Counted from the stretch's first letter, positions 6,826-14,525 are shown. The stretch is DNA of 41,020 nucleotides from Auraticoccus cholistanensis (GCF_009742705.1 NZ_WPCU01000010.1:346132-387151), one strand, 5' to 3'. Notes: a model not told the origin generated them from the letters alone. Made by a program: numbers and translations.

Positions 6826-8565
6826 ATGCCCAGCACCACCGCCGCCAGCCAGCCCTCGTTCGAGGAGCTCGGCACCCCGTTGCCCGACGTCACCTTCGTG
6901 GTGGTCGACCTGGAGACGACCGGGAGCACGGCGGAGTCCTCGATCACCGAGGTGGGGGCGGTCCGGGTCCGGGGCGGCGTGGTGGAGGGCGAGCTGCAGA
7001 CGCTGGTCCGGCCCGCCGAGCCCATCCCGCCGCTGGTCGCCGTGCTGACCGGCATCACCAACGCCATGGTCGCCGACGCGCCCCGGCTGGCCGAGGTGCT
7101 GCCCAGCTTCCTGGAGTTCGCCCGGGGTGCCGTGCTGGTGGCCCACAACGCCAGCTTCGACGTCGGTTTCCTGAAGCGTGCCTGTGAGCAGCTGGGCTAC
7201 CCCTGGCCGGCCCCGCGGGTCCTCGACACGGTCGCCCTGGCCCGCCAGATCCTGCTGCGCGACGAGGTGCCCAACTGCCGCCTCGCCACGCTCGCCCAGC
7301 ACTTCCGCAGCACGACCACCCCCAACCACCGGGCCCTCAGCGACGCCCGCGCCACCGTCGACGTGCTGCACGGCCTGCTCGAGCGGGTCGGCAACCTGGG
7401 GGTGCACACCCTGGAGGACCTCGTCGAGTTCGGGCACCGGGTCTCCCCGCAGCGGCGCGCCAAGCGGGTCTGGGCCCAGGACCTGCCCACCGGCCCCGGG
7501 GTCTACCTGTTCCACACCGACACCCCCACCCCCGCCGGCAGCGCCCCCCGGCCGCTGCGCGAGGGGCGCGAGGTCCTCTACGTGGGCACCTCCCGCCACC
7601 TGCGGACCCGGGTGCGCAGCTACTTCACCGCCTCCGAGAAGCGCCCGCGGATGGAGGAGATGATCCGGGTCTCCAGCGGGGTGGAGGCGATCCCCTGCAG
7701 CACGGCGCTCGAGGCCGAGGTGCTGGAGCTGCGGCTGATCGCCGCCCACCGGCCGCGGTACAACCGCCGCTCCAAGCAGCCCGAGCGCCAGCTGTGGGTC
7801 AAGGTCACCGAGGAGCCGTTCCCGCGGCTGTCGGTGGTCCGCCAGCAGCTGGCCGACCGGGCCACCTACCTGGGGCCCTTCCGGCGCCGGGCCGACGCCG
7901 AGGAGGCCGTCCTCTCGCTGCAGGACGCCCACCCGGTGCGCCGGTGCAGCGACCGCATCCGGCTGGCCCAGGACGGCACCGCCTGCGCCCTGGCCGAGAT
8001 GGGCCGCTGCTGCTCCCCCTGCGACGGCCGGGTCGACCGCGACGGGTACGCCCAGGTGGTCTCCCAGGTGCGACGCAGCATGGCCAGCGACGTGCGGCCG
8101 GTGCTCGACGCCGGCGGCCGGCGGCTGCTGCGGCTGACCCGCGAGCAGCGCTACGAGGAGGCGGCCCAGGTCCGCAACCGGCTGCTGCAGCTGGCCCGGG
8201 CGGTGCGCCGCCAGCAGCGGATCGAGAGCCTGGCCCGCTGCCGCCAGGTGGTGGCGGCCCGGCTGGTCGAGGACGGCTGGGAGATCCACGTGCTGCGTTG
8301 GGGCCGGCTGGCCGGCGCCGCCCTGGCCCGGCCCGGCGAGGTCCCGCAGGCGGTGGCCCGGGCTGCGGTGGCCACGGCCGAGACGGTGCTGGCCCCCGGG
8401 CCCGGGGAGTCGGCGGCGCTGACCGAGGAGGTCGAGCGGATCGCCAGCTGGATGGAGCAGCCGGGGGTCCGCCTGATCGAGATGGACGGCGACTGGAGCT
8501 GGCCGCTGCACGCGGTCGCCGAGGTGCGGGTGCCGGGGCTGCCCGCCGAGCCCCTCCCGCTGTGA
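6826..8565 (+). CDS. DnaQ-like exonuclease / UvrC-like GIY-YIG nuclease fusion
   Basis: A 579-aa DNA-repair nuclease. The N-terminal DEDDh 3'-5' exonuclease domain (residues ~20-190) has VVDLETTGS (Asp28, Glu30), VAHNASFDVGFL and NHRALSDARATVDVL. A GIY-YIG domain (~220-310) follows: GPGVYLFHTD, VLYVGTSRHLRTRVRSYF and a UvrC-like Asn in RYNRRS. The C-terminal part resembles the UvrC/Cho region, with a Cys cluster (CALAEMGRCCSPCDG) and a UVR-like YEEAAQVRNRLLQL. This matches the Rv2191 family (memory). It is probably induced by DNA damage through the promoter at 6796-6818 and translated from a leaderless mRNA. Confidence 0.93.
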   Translation: MPSTTAASQPSFEELGTPLPDVTFVVVDLETTGSTAESSITEVGAVRVRGGVVEGELQTLVRPAEPIPPLVAVLTGITNAMVADAPRLAEVLPSFLEFARGAVLVAHNASFDVGFLKRACEQLGYPWPAPRVLDTVALARQILLRDEVPNCRLATLAQHFRSTTTPNHRALSDARATVDVLHGLLERVGNLGVHTLEDLVEFGHRVSPQRRAKRVWAQDLPTGPGVYLFHTDTPTPAGSAPRPLREGREVLYVGTSRHLRTRVRSYFTASEKRPRMEEMIRVSSGVEAIPCSTALEAEVLELRLIAAHRPRYNRRSKQPERQLWVKVTEEPFPRLSVVRQQLADRATYLGPFRRRADAEEAVLSLQDAHPVRRCSDRIRLAQDGTACALAEMGRCCSPCDGRVDRDGYAQVVSQVRRSMASDVRPVLDAGGRRLLRLTREQRYEEAAQVRNRLLQLARAVRRQQRIESLARCRQVVAARLVEDGWEIHVLRWGRLAGAALARPGEVPQAVARAAVATAETVLAPGPGESAALTEEVERIASWMEQPGVRLIEMDGDWSWPLHAVAEVRVPGLPAEPLPL

Positions 8566-8633
8566 GCCGCGCGGCCGGCGCGGCGGGAGGTGCACCCGGA
8601 GCGCGCGGCGGGGCGGCACTACCATCAGGGGCC

Positions 8634-8912
8634 ATGATCACCGCGATTGTGTTCGTGCAGGCCGAGGTGGCCCAGATCCCCGAGGTCGCGGAGGAGATCG
8701 CCTCGCTGCCCGGCATCACCGAGGTGTACTCCGTCACCGGCTCGATCGACCTGATCGCGGTGCTGCGGGTACGCACCCACGAGGAGGTCGCCACCGTGGT
8801 GGCCGACCAGCTCAACAAGGTGCCCGGCATCCTGGACACCGAGACGCACATCGCCTTCCGGGCCTACTCCAGCCACGACCTGGAGGCCGCCTTCTCCCTG
8901 GGCGCCGACTGA
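8634..8912 (+). CDS. Lrp/AsnC ligand-binding (RAM) domain protein
   Basis: A 92-aa stand-alone Lrp/AsnC effector domain with no HTH. It begins ITAIVFVQAEVAQIP and carries the beta-alpha-beta pattern with GITEVYSVTGSIDLIAVLRV, where the GSIDLI segment is the usual effector-binding turn. Stand-alone RAM proteins form oligomers that bind amino acids or modulate full-length Lrp proteins; the ligand here is unknown. A TACCAT hexamer 8 nt before the ATG and no strong Shine-Dalgarno suggest a leaderless mRNA. The next small gene starts 2 nt after its stop. Confidence 0.9.
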   Translation: MITAIVFVQAEVAQIPEVAEEIASLPGITEVYSVTGSIDLIAVLRVRTHEEVATVVADQLNKVPGILDTETHIAFRAYSSHDLEAAFSLGAD

Positions 8913-8914
8913 CC

Positions 8915-9088
8915 GTGGCCGCCGAGCACCCGGCCCCCGCCACGGGGGCACCGCCCCTGCCGCGCGCCGCCCGGATCGGGCTCGCCCTGCTGGTCGCGGT
9001 CACCGTGGTGGTGTGCGCACTGGCCGGCTGGCTGGTGTCCGACCCAGCCCTGCCGGCCATCCCGCTGCCCGCGCGTCCGGCGGGCTGA
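8915..9088 (+). CDS. putative 57-aa single-span membrane protein
   Basis: A short reading frame starting with GTG 2 nt after the preceding stop. It encodes a Pro/Ala-rich N-terminus, Arg residues (PRAARIG), one clear membrane helix (LALLVAVTVVVCALAGWLV) and a short Pro-rich outer tail. Codon use matches the region. The tight spacing and well-formed helix support it as a real gene, but no family is recognised and it could be chance in GC-rich DNA. Confidence 0.5.
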   Translation: MAAEHPAPATGAPPLPRAARIGLALLVAVTVVVCALAGWLVSDPALPAIPLPARPAG

Positions 9089-9095
9089 CCGCGCC

Positions 9096-9971
9096 CTAGA
9101 GGGCGCCCGCGCCCATCCTGCCGGCGACCAGCAGGGCGCCGACCAGGGTCAGGCCCAGCAGTCCGAGGACCTGGCGCCGGGTGCGCCCCTCGCGCGGCCC
9201 GCGGGAGAGCACCACACCGGTGCCGGCCCCGAACGCCGCCCCGCCGAGGATCCCCAGCAGCTGCCCGGCCACGGCACCCGGACCGGAGATGCCACCCAGC
9301 AGCAGGTTGAAGGCCACCAGGATGGCCAGGAAGATCAGCTCGGGGCGGACGTCCTCACCACGCCGGACCTTGAGCACCGCGTTCATCGCCAGCAGGCCCA
9401 GCACGGCGGTGAACCCGCCCCCGAGACCCGCGTAGGCGGGGCCCAGGGCGAAGAGCACACAGGCCGAGCCGAACCCGGAGAGCAGGTAGGTGGCGATGAT
9501 CCGCCACCGCCCCACCTCGGCCTCGATGCTGCGGCAGATGAGGAACAGGAACAGGGCGTTGATGACCAGGTGGAGCAGCGAGCCCGACGTGAACGAGTGC
9601 GTGACCAGCCGCCACACCTCTCCTCGCGCCACCAGGGCGTTGACCGACACCAGCAGCGACTCCACGCCGCTGAACAGGTCGGCCAGCCCCACCACCACCT
9701 TGATCCCGACCAGGACCGCCGCGGCCGAGTAGGCCGCCAGCGGACCCGAGCCCAGACCCAGCGGCGCCCCGGTCCGGGTCCGGGCCGTCCGCGCCCCCGG
9801 GTCCCGCCGTCCGCACTGGGGGCACTGGAAGCCGACGGAGGCCTCCACCATGCACTCCCCGCAGATCGGCCGGCCGCAGCGCTGGCAGCCGATCCCCGTC
9901 GCCCGGTCGGGGTGGCGGTAGCAGGGACGGAAGGTCGGTTCGGGCGCGGCGGCCGGGCCTGGCTGACTCAC
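9096..9971 (-). CDS. rhomboid-family membrane protein, catalytic residues lost
   Basis: A 291-aa protein with an N-terminal B-box-like zinc finger (Cys/His pairs from Cys17 to Cys53, including CQRCGRPICGEC) and a six-helix rhomboid domain. The L1 motif (EVWRLVTHSF, Trp120-Arg121) and the TM2 His134/Asn138 are present. The GxSG active-site motif is replaced: a gap-free alignment to GASGAIFG gives GGFTAVLG, so the Ser is Phe187. The TM6 catalytic His (usually in QAHVGG) aligns with Gln237. It therefore looks like an inactive rhomboid (pseudoprotease). Start is GTG, 7 nt after the cyclophilin stop, so the two are co-transcribed. Confidence 0.85.
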   Translation of the reverse strand: MSQPGPAAAPEPTFRPCYRHPDRATGIGCQRCGRPICGECMVEASVGFQCPQCGRRDPGARTARTRTGAPLGLGSGPLAAYSAAAVLVGIKVVVGLADLFSGVESLLVSVNALVARGEVWRLVTHSFTSGSLLHLVINALFLFLICRSIEAEVGRWRIIATYLLSGFGSACVLFALGPAYAGLGGGFTAVLGLLAMNAVLKVRRGEDVRPELIFLAILVAFNLLLGGISGPGAVAGQLLGILGGAAFGAGTGVVLSRGPREGRTRRQVLGLLGLTLVGALLVAGRMGAGAL

Positions 9972-9978
9972 CAGCGGG

Positions 9979-10491
9979 TCAGGAGAGCTCGACCGACTCG
10001 ATCACCACGGGCTCGACCGGACGGTCCTGCCGTCCGGTGCGCACGCTGGCGATGGCGTCGACGACGTCGCGGCTGGGCTGGTCGGCCACCTCGCCGAAGA
10101 TGGTGTGGCGCCGGTTCAGGTGCGGGGTCGGGCCCACGGTGATGAAGAACTGCGAGCCGTTGGTGCCCGGGCCCGCGTTGGCCATGGCCAGCAGGTAGGG
10201 CTTGGAGAAGCTGAGCTCGGGGTGGAACTCGTCGGCGAAGGTGTAGCCGGGGCCGCCGGTGCCGGTACCCAGCGGGCAGCCGCCCTGGATCATGAAGCCG
10301 TCGATGACCCGGTGGAAGGTCAGGCCGTCGTAGAACCGACCGGTGGTGAGCTCACCCGACTGCGGGTCGCGGTACTCCTGGGTGCCACCGGCCAGACCGG
10401 TGAAGTTGGCGACGGTCTTGGGTGCCTGCTCCGGGAAGAGGGTCAGCACGATGTCGCCGTGGTTGGTGTGCAGGGTCGCGGTCTGGGCCAC
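9979..10491 (-). CDS. cyclophilin-type peptidyl-prolyl isomerase
   Basis: A 170-aa cytoplasmic cyclophilin that catalyses cis-trans isomerisation of Xaa-Pro bonds. It starts with TATLHTNHGDIVLTLFP and contains the catalytic FHRVIDGFMIQGG, NAGPGTNGSQFFIT and HLNRRHTIFGEV motifs. No signal peptide is seen. AAAGG precedes the ATG. It leads a two-gene unit with the rhomboid and is divergent from the DUF5324-like gene. From memory, Streptomyces keeps the same trio next to crgA. Confidence 0.95.
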   Translation of the reverse strand: MAQTATLHTNHGDIVLTLFPEQAPKTVANFTGLAGGTQEYRDPQSGELTTGRFYDGLTFHRVIDGFMIQGGCPLGTGTGGPGYTFADEFHPELSFSKPYLLAMANAGPGTNGSQFFITVGPTPHLNRRHTIFGEVADQPSRDVVDAIASVRTGRQDRPVEPVVIESVELS

Positions 10492-10665
10492 GGGTCGCCT
10501 TTCGGTGCAGGTGCGCCGGCGGGTGGGCCGGCCTGGGACGGGCCCATCCTGTCACGCCCGGACCAGCGCCCGGAGCCCTCGGAGGGGCCCGGCGGGGTGA
10601 CCAGTCAGCCCGGTAGTCTGGCCGGACTCCAGCGTGGAGTGAAGGACAGACCCATCGGAGGAAAC

Positions 10666-11577
10666 GTGTCACGCAAGAAGGACAAGGTCTTGCGAGCCGC
10701 CGCAGAGACATCTCACACGGCCGCAGAACGTGGAGCCGAGGCCGTCGAGAAGGCCGTGGAGGCCGTCACCGACTACGTCGAGTCGCTGGCGCCGTACGTG
10801 GAGAAGGCGGGTCACGCCGTGGGCCCGCTGGCCCAGTCCGCCCGCACCCGCAGCGCCGCCGCGGCGGCCACGGCGGTGGAGGCCCTGGGGCCGAAGCTGA
10901 ACGACGCCTTCGAGAGGGTGTCCCCCGCGGTGGAGGTGGCTCAGAAGAAGGTGCAGGACGACCTGCTCCCCCGGCTGACCGAGGTGCTCGAGCGCGCCGC
11001 GGAGTCGGACGTGGCCGTGGCCGCGACCAAGCGGGGTGCCGCCACCGTGGCCGCCCTGAAGGGCGAGCTCGAGCTGCCGGAGCCCAAGAAGAAGAAGGGC
11101 AGGGGACGTCTGCTCCGCCGCCTGGCGCTGCTGGCCGCCCTGGCCGGTGTCGGCTACGTGGCCTTCAAGAAGTTCTTCGGCCCGAAGGACTCCGGCTGGG
11201 AGACCTACCAGCCCAGCGCCCCGTACGCGGGCTCGACCACGACCACCGCGACCGCCGCTCCCAGCCCGGAGGCCGCCGCCACGGCCGCGGACGCCACCGC
11301 CGCCACCGCCGCTGCCGCCACCGAGCCCGCGACGGGCGAGACCGAGGCCGAGAGCGTCGACCGCATCGACCCTCCGGGTGGTGACCAGGGCTCGAAGTAC
11401 GGGCCGGGTTCCTACGTGGGTGACGAGCCGCCGGCCGGTTACACGGTCAAGGGCAACGAGCGCTCGATGAAGTACCACACCGCCGACAGCGGCGGGTACG
11501 AGCGCACCATCGCCGACGTCTGGTTCGACAGCGAGGCCTCCGCCGAGGCCGCCGGCTTCAGCAAGGCCCAGCGCTGA
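10666..11577 (+). CDS. DUF5324-like membrane-anchored protein with C-terminal 'sunset'-type domain
   Basis: A 303-aa protein starting with GTG after a strong GGAGGAA. Residues ~1-140 form long Ala-rich amphipathic helices (HTAAERGAEAVEKAVEAVTDY and onwards), followed by a Lys-rich segment (PKKKKGRGR), one membrane helix (LLRRLALLAALAGVGYVAF), a Thr/Ala-rich disordered linker and a compact C-terminal domain (YTVKGNERSMKYH to ADVWFDSEASAEAAGF), which matches the short motif NCBI calls a sunset domain. The C-terminal side may face outward. A -10-like TAGTCT (10614-10619) and a small hairpin (ACTCCA/TGGAGT, 10625-10639) lie upstream. Role unknown. Confidence 0.8.
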   Translation: MSRKKDKVLRAAAETSHTAAERGAEAVEKAVEAVTDYVESLAPYVEKAGHAVGPLAQSARTRSAAAAATAVEALGPKLNDAFERVSPAVEVAQKKVQDDLLPRLTEVLERAAESDVAVAATKRGAATVAALKGELELPEPKKKKGRGRLLRRLALLAALAGVGYVAFKKFFGPKDSGWETYQPSAPYAGSTTTTATAAPSPEAAATAADATAATAAAATEPATGETEAESVDRIDPPGGDQGSKYGPGSYVGDEPPAGYTVKGNERSMKYHTADSGGYERTIADVWFDSEASAEAAGFSKAQR

Positions 11578-11588
11578 GCTGACCTCCT

Positions 11589-11622
11589 CGAAGGGCCCCC
11601 GGGACGACCCGGGGGCCCTTCG
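11589..11622 (+). terminator. strong hairpin terminator after the DUF5324-like gene
   Basis: A perfect 15-bp GC-rich stem (CGAAGGGCCCCCGGG and its complement) with a 4-nt ACGA loop begins 12 nt after the stop codon. Confidence 0.85.
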
Positions 11623-11720
11623 TCGTCCCCGTCCGTCGCACGGAGCTGGGACCCCGACTCATGCCGGCCCCTCCGGAACGGCTTTCTCCTCGTGGAGAAC
11701 AGCCACACCGAGGAGGAGCC

Positions 11721-12194
11721 ATGTCCCTGACCGCCGTCGACGCCCGCGCCGAGCGGGAGCCCGCGCACGGGTGGGTGCTCGCCGCCCCCTTCCGCGCCCA
11801 CCTGCGGCACGTGGCCTCGGCCACCGGGCTGCCCTGGCGGGCGCTGGCCCTGGCGGCGGGGGTGGAGCCCGCCCTGGTCCGGGCGCTGCTGCACGGGCGG
11901 GCCGGTCGACCGCTGAAGCGGCTGCACCCGGAGTCGGCGGCGCGGCTGCTCCGGCTCGGCACCGACACAGCCGCGCAGCTGTCGCAGCAGGTGGCCGCCG
12001 GCCCGGTGCACGCGCTGCTGCGCGACCTGGTCGCGGAGGGCGCCGGCGAGGCCGAGCTGGCCGCCTGGCTGCAGCTGCCGCGGGCGCAGGTGCGCGCCCT
12101 GGCCGACGGCTCAGCCACCTCCTGCACCGCCCGGACGGCATTGTTGGCCTCGGCGCTGAGCAGCGCCCGCGGCGTCGACGCCGTGGCCGCCTGA
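11721..12194 (+). CDS. helix-turn-helix domain protein
   Basis: A 157-aa protein starting at the ATG after GAGGAGG. Residues ~28-70 form an XRE-like helix-turn-helix (WRALALAAGVEPALVRALLHG, then an Arg-rich PLKRLHPESAARLLRL). A second, weaker HTH-like stretch follows near the C-terminus (ELAAWLQLPRAQVRALADG). It probably binds DNA; the target is unknown. It is followed after 15 nt by the prepilin peptidase gene, so the two may be co-transcribed. Confidence 0.75.
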   Translation: MSLTAVDARAEREPAHGWVLAAPFRAHLRHVASATGLPWRALALAAGVEPALVRALLHGRAGRPLKRLHPESAARLLRLGTDTAAQLSQQVAAGPVHALLRDLVAEGAGEAELAAWLQLPRAQVRALADGSATSCTARTALLASALSSARGVDAVAA

Positions 12195-12209
12195 GCGGGA
12201 GGAGCACGC

Positions 12210-12875
12210 GTGGGGGGTTGGGCCGGCGCGGTCACCGTGCTGCTGACCGCGGCCGCGGTGGGACTGCTCCCACCGCTGCTGAGGGCGCTGCCCGAGCCGG
12301 TCACCTCCTCCGGCGGGACGGGTCCGGGCTACCGGTCGCTGGCCGACGGCCGGACGGTGCTGACGCACACGCTCGCCGCCGCGGTCGCCGTGCTGGTGGT
12401 GCTGCTCGCCGTACCCGGTGCGCTGCGCCCGCTGTGGTGGCCGCTGCTGGCCTGCGGCGTGGCCGCCGCGGTGGTCGACGCCCGCTCGACCTGGATCCCG
12501 CGCCAGCTGTGCTGGGCGGGCTGGGCGCTGGGCGTCCCGGCCGCGGCCGCCGCCCTGCTCCTCGGGACCGGCCGGCCGCAGCTGCTGGCCGCGGCGACGG
12601 GGGCGGTCGCCGCCGCCGCGCTGTTCTGGCTGGCCTGGCGGATCAGCCGCGGCGGGATCGGGTTCGCCGACGTCCGGATCGCCCCGCTGGTCGGGCTCGC
12701 CGCCGGCTCGCTGGGCCCGCTCGGGTGGTGGTGGAGCCTGCTGCTGGGCACCGCCCTCGGCGCCGTGGTGGCCCTGCTCCGCAGGACGCTGGGGCGGCCG
12801 GGTCCGACGCCCTACGCCCCGGCGCTGGTGGCCGGGCCCTTCCTGGCCGCGCTGCTCGCCCCGCTCGCCGGCTGA
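12210..12875 (+). CDS. prepilin peptidase (A24, TadV/PilD-like)
   Basis: A 221-aa integral membrane aspartyl protease of family A24, starting with GTG after GGGAGGAGC. Two catalytic Asp motifs are visible: VVDARSTWIPRQL (the DxxxxxIP pattern) and GFADVRIAPLVGLAAG (usually GxGDxK, here with Ala before the Asp). Several membrane helices alternate with Ala/Leu-rich segments. It lacks the N-terminal methyltransferase-type domain of PilD, as in many actinobacterial enzymes. No pilin, ATPase or tad genes are in this window, so its substrate must be encoded elsewhere. Confidence 0.8.
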   Translation: MGGWAGAVTVLLTAAAVGLLPPLLRALPEPVTSSGGTGPGYRSLADGRTVLTHTLAAAVAVLVVLLAVPGALRPLWWPLLACGVAAAVVDARSTWIPRQLCWAGWALGVPAAAAALLLGTGRPQLLAAATGAVAAAALFWLAWRISRGGIGFADVRIAPLVGLAAGSLGPLGWWWSLLLGTALGAVVALLRRTLGRPGPTPYAPALVAGPFLAALLAPLAG

Positions 12876-12909
12876 CCCACGTCGACGGTCCCCGGCCCGT
12901 GCTGCCCGC

Positions 12910-13977
12910 TCAGCCGGCGGCGACCTCGCGGGTGGCCTCCACCCACCGCTCCAGCACGGCCGCGGCGGCGCCGGAGTCGACCGCGCGGGCGGCCCGCTCC
13001 AGCGGCTCCCGGAGCTGCTCAGCCACGTCGGCGTCGGGGTCGGGGCCGTCCGCGGCCAGCAGCGTCGCCGCGGCGTTCAGCAGCACGATGTCGCGCACCG
13101 GGCCGCCCACCCCGGCCAGCAGGTCGCGGACCACGCGGGCGTTCACGGTGGCGTCCCCACCCACCAGGTCCTCGGGGCGGCTGCGGGCCAGACCGAGCTG
13201 GGCGGGGTCGAAGGTGGTCCGGGCGAGGCGGCCGTCCCGGGTGAGCCACACCGTCGACTCCGTGGTCGTGGTCAGCTCGTCCAGCCCGTCGTCGCCGTGG
13301 AAGACCAGGGCCGAGGTGCCGCGCCCGGCCAGCACGCCCGCGACCAGGTCCGCCATCCGCAGGTCCGCGACCCCCACGGCCTGGGAGCCGGGTCGGGCGG
13401 GGTTGGCCAGCGGGCCCAGAAAGTTGAAGAAGGTGGCGATGCCGAGCTCACGCCGCGCCGGGGCGGTGTGACGCAGCGCCGAGTGGTAGCGGGGGGCGAA
13501 GAGGAACACGATGCCGGCGCGCTCCAGCACGCGGGCCTGCTGCTCCGGGGAGAGGTCGAGCACGACACCCAGCTCTTCCAGCACGTCGGCGGTGCCGCAG
13601 GCCGAGCTCGCCGACCGGTTGCCGTGCTTGGCGACCCGCGCACCGGCACCGGCGGCCACCACGGCGGCCATGGTGGAGATGTTGACCGTGTTAGATCGGT
13701 CACCCCCGCTGCCGACCACGTCGACCAGCCGTCCGGGCAGGGGTACGGCGGTGGCCTGCTCGATCATGGCGTCGGCGAGGCCGGTGAGCTCCTCCACCGT
13801 CTCGCCCTTGGCCCGCAGGGCGACGGCGAGACCGGCGATCTGCACCGCGGTCGCCTCACCGGTCAGGATCTCCGTCATCGCCCAGCGGGCCGCCGGGACG
13901 TCCAGGTCCCGGCCGCGGACGACCGCGGTCAGCAGGTCCGGCCAGGTGTGCGCCGGGGCGGGCAGCGAGCTCGTCAC
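12910..13977 (-). CDS. trpD: anthranilate phosphoribosyltransferase
   Basis: TrpD transfers phosphoribose from PRPP to anthranilate in tryptophan synthesis. The catalytic glycine loop reads VVGSGGDRSNTVNIST, the anthranilate-binding stretch KHGNRSASSACGTADVLE, and GIATFFNFLGPLANPARP is also family-typical. I chose the GTG at 13977 (355 aa, 7 nt after the upstream stop). A GTG at 14013 would add 12 residues and overlap the upstream gene; neither has a clear ribosome site. It follows the receiver-like gene on the minus strand, as trpD (Rv2192c) also neighbours ctaE in mycobacteria. Confidence 0.93.
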   Translation of the reverse strand: MTSSLPAPAHTWPDLLTAVVRGRDLDVPAARWAMTEILTGEATAVQIAGLAVALRAKGETVEELTGLADAMIEQATAVPLPGRLVDVVGSGGDRSNTVNISTMAAVVAAGAGARVAKHGNRSASSACGTADVLEELGVVLDLSPEQQARVLERAGIVFLFAPRYHSALRHTAPARRELGIATFFNFLGPLANPARPGSQAVGVADLRMADLVAGVLAGRGTSALVFHGDDGLDELTTTTESTVWLTRDGRLARTTFDPAQLGLARSRPEDLVGGDATVNARVVRDLLAGVGGPVRDIVLLNAAATLLAADGPDPDADVAEQLREPLERAARAVDSGAAAAVLERWVEATREVAAG

Positions 13978-13984
13978 GACCGGC

Positions 13985-14494
13985 TCAGGCGTGCGCGTCG
14001 GCAGGGTGGGCACGCAGCAGCTCGGCCGCCACCACCGGCAGCCGGACCGGGTCCAGCGGGTAGGGCAGCGCGGCCTCCGCCCGGGACCAGGTGGCGAGCC
14101 AGGCGTCCTGCTGGCGGGCCACCAGCACCAGCACCGGCGGGCAGCGGGTGATCTCGTCCTTCAGCTGGCGGGCCATCCCCAGCCCACCGGCGGGGCTCGC
14201 CTCGCCGTCGAGGATCGCCAGCGCGACGCCCCCGGCGTCCATCGTCTGCAGCAGCGCGCGAGGGGTGGCGACCTCCACCACGCGCACCGGCGGCAGGTCG
14301 CGCGCCACCCGGGTGCCGAGGGCCAGCCGGACCTGCTCGCGGACGAGTCGGTCGTCGGAGTAGACCACCACCCGCAGCGGCGCCGCGTCGCCGGGGCCGC
14401 CGAGCAGCGGGCTGTGGGGGGCCTCCTCGCGCAACGAGGTGCCGGACTCGCTCGAGGGCGCGGGGCCGCTGCCGGCGGTGTGCACGTCTGCCAT
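13985..14494 (-). CDS. atypical response-regulator receiver protein
   Basis: A 169-aa protein: a disordered N-terminus (~1-45) and a CheY-like receiver domain without an output domain. The acidic pair (YSDDRLV) and the phospho-acceptor Asp (LAILDGEASP) are present, but the conserved Ser/Thr aligns with Val/Ala (LVLVARQQD) and the invariant Lys before Pro is Tyr (ALPYPLDP). It is probably a non-canonical or phosphorylation-independent receiver. The ATG at 14494 is chosen because AAGGAA precedes it by 5-6 nt. It is upstream of trpD and divergent from ctaE. Confidence 0.8.
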   Translation of the reverse strand: MADVHTAGSGPAPSSESGTSLREEAPHSPLLGGPGDAAPLRVVVYSDDRLVREQVRLALGTRVARDLPPVRVVEVATPRALLQTMDAGGVALAILDGEASPAGGLGMARQLKDEITRCPPVLVLVARQQDAWLATWSRAEAALPYPLDPVRLPVVAAELLRAHPADAHA

Positions 14495-14525
14495 CGGGTT
14501 CCTTCCCCAGGAGGTCGTCGCAGGC

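Noticed and set aside
7829-7836. TGTCGGTG box as another PafBC site
   Set aside because: It lies inside the nuclease coding sequence, with no TAnnnT at the required spacing and no gene start downstream.
9091-9106. GCGCCC-TAGA-GGGCGC hairpin at the rhomboid stop as a terminator
   Set aside because: A 6-bp GC hairpin is common by chance at this composition; it is noted only as a possible weak member of the stop-codon palindrome group.
13978-14013. The longer trpD start at GTG 14013
   Set aside because: It would overlap the receiver gene by 29 bp and adds only a Pro/Thr-rich stretch outside the TrpD fold; not excluded, but less likely than 13977.
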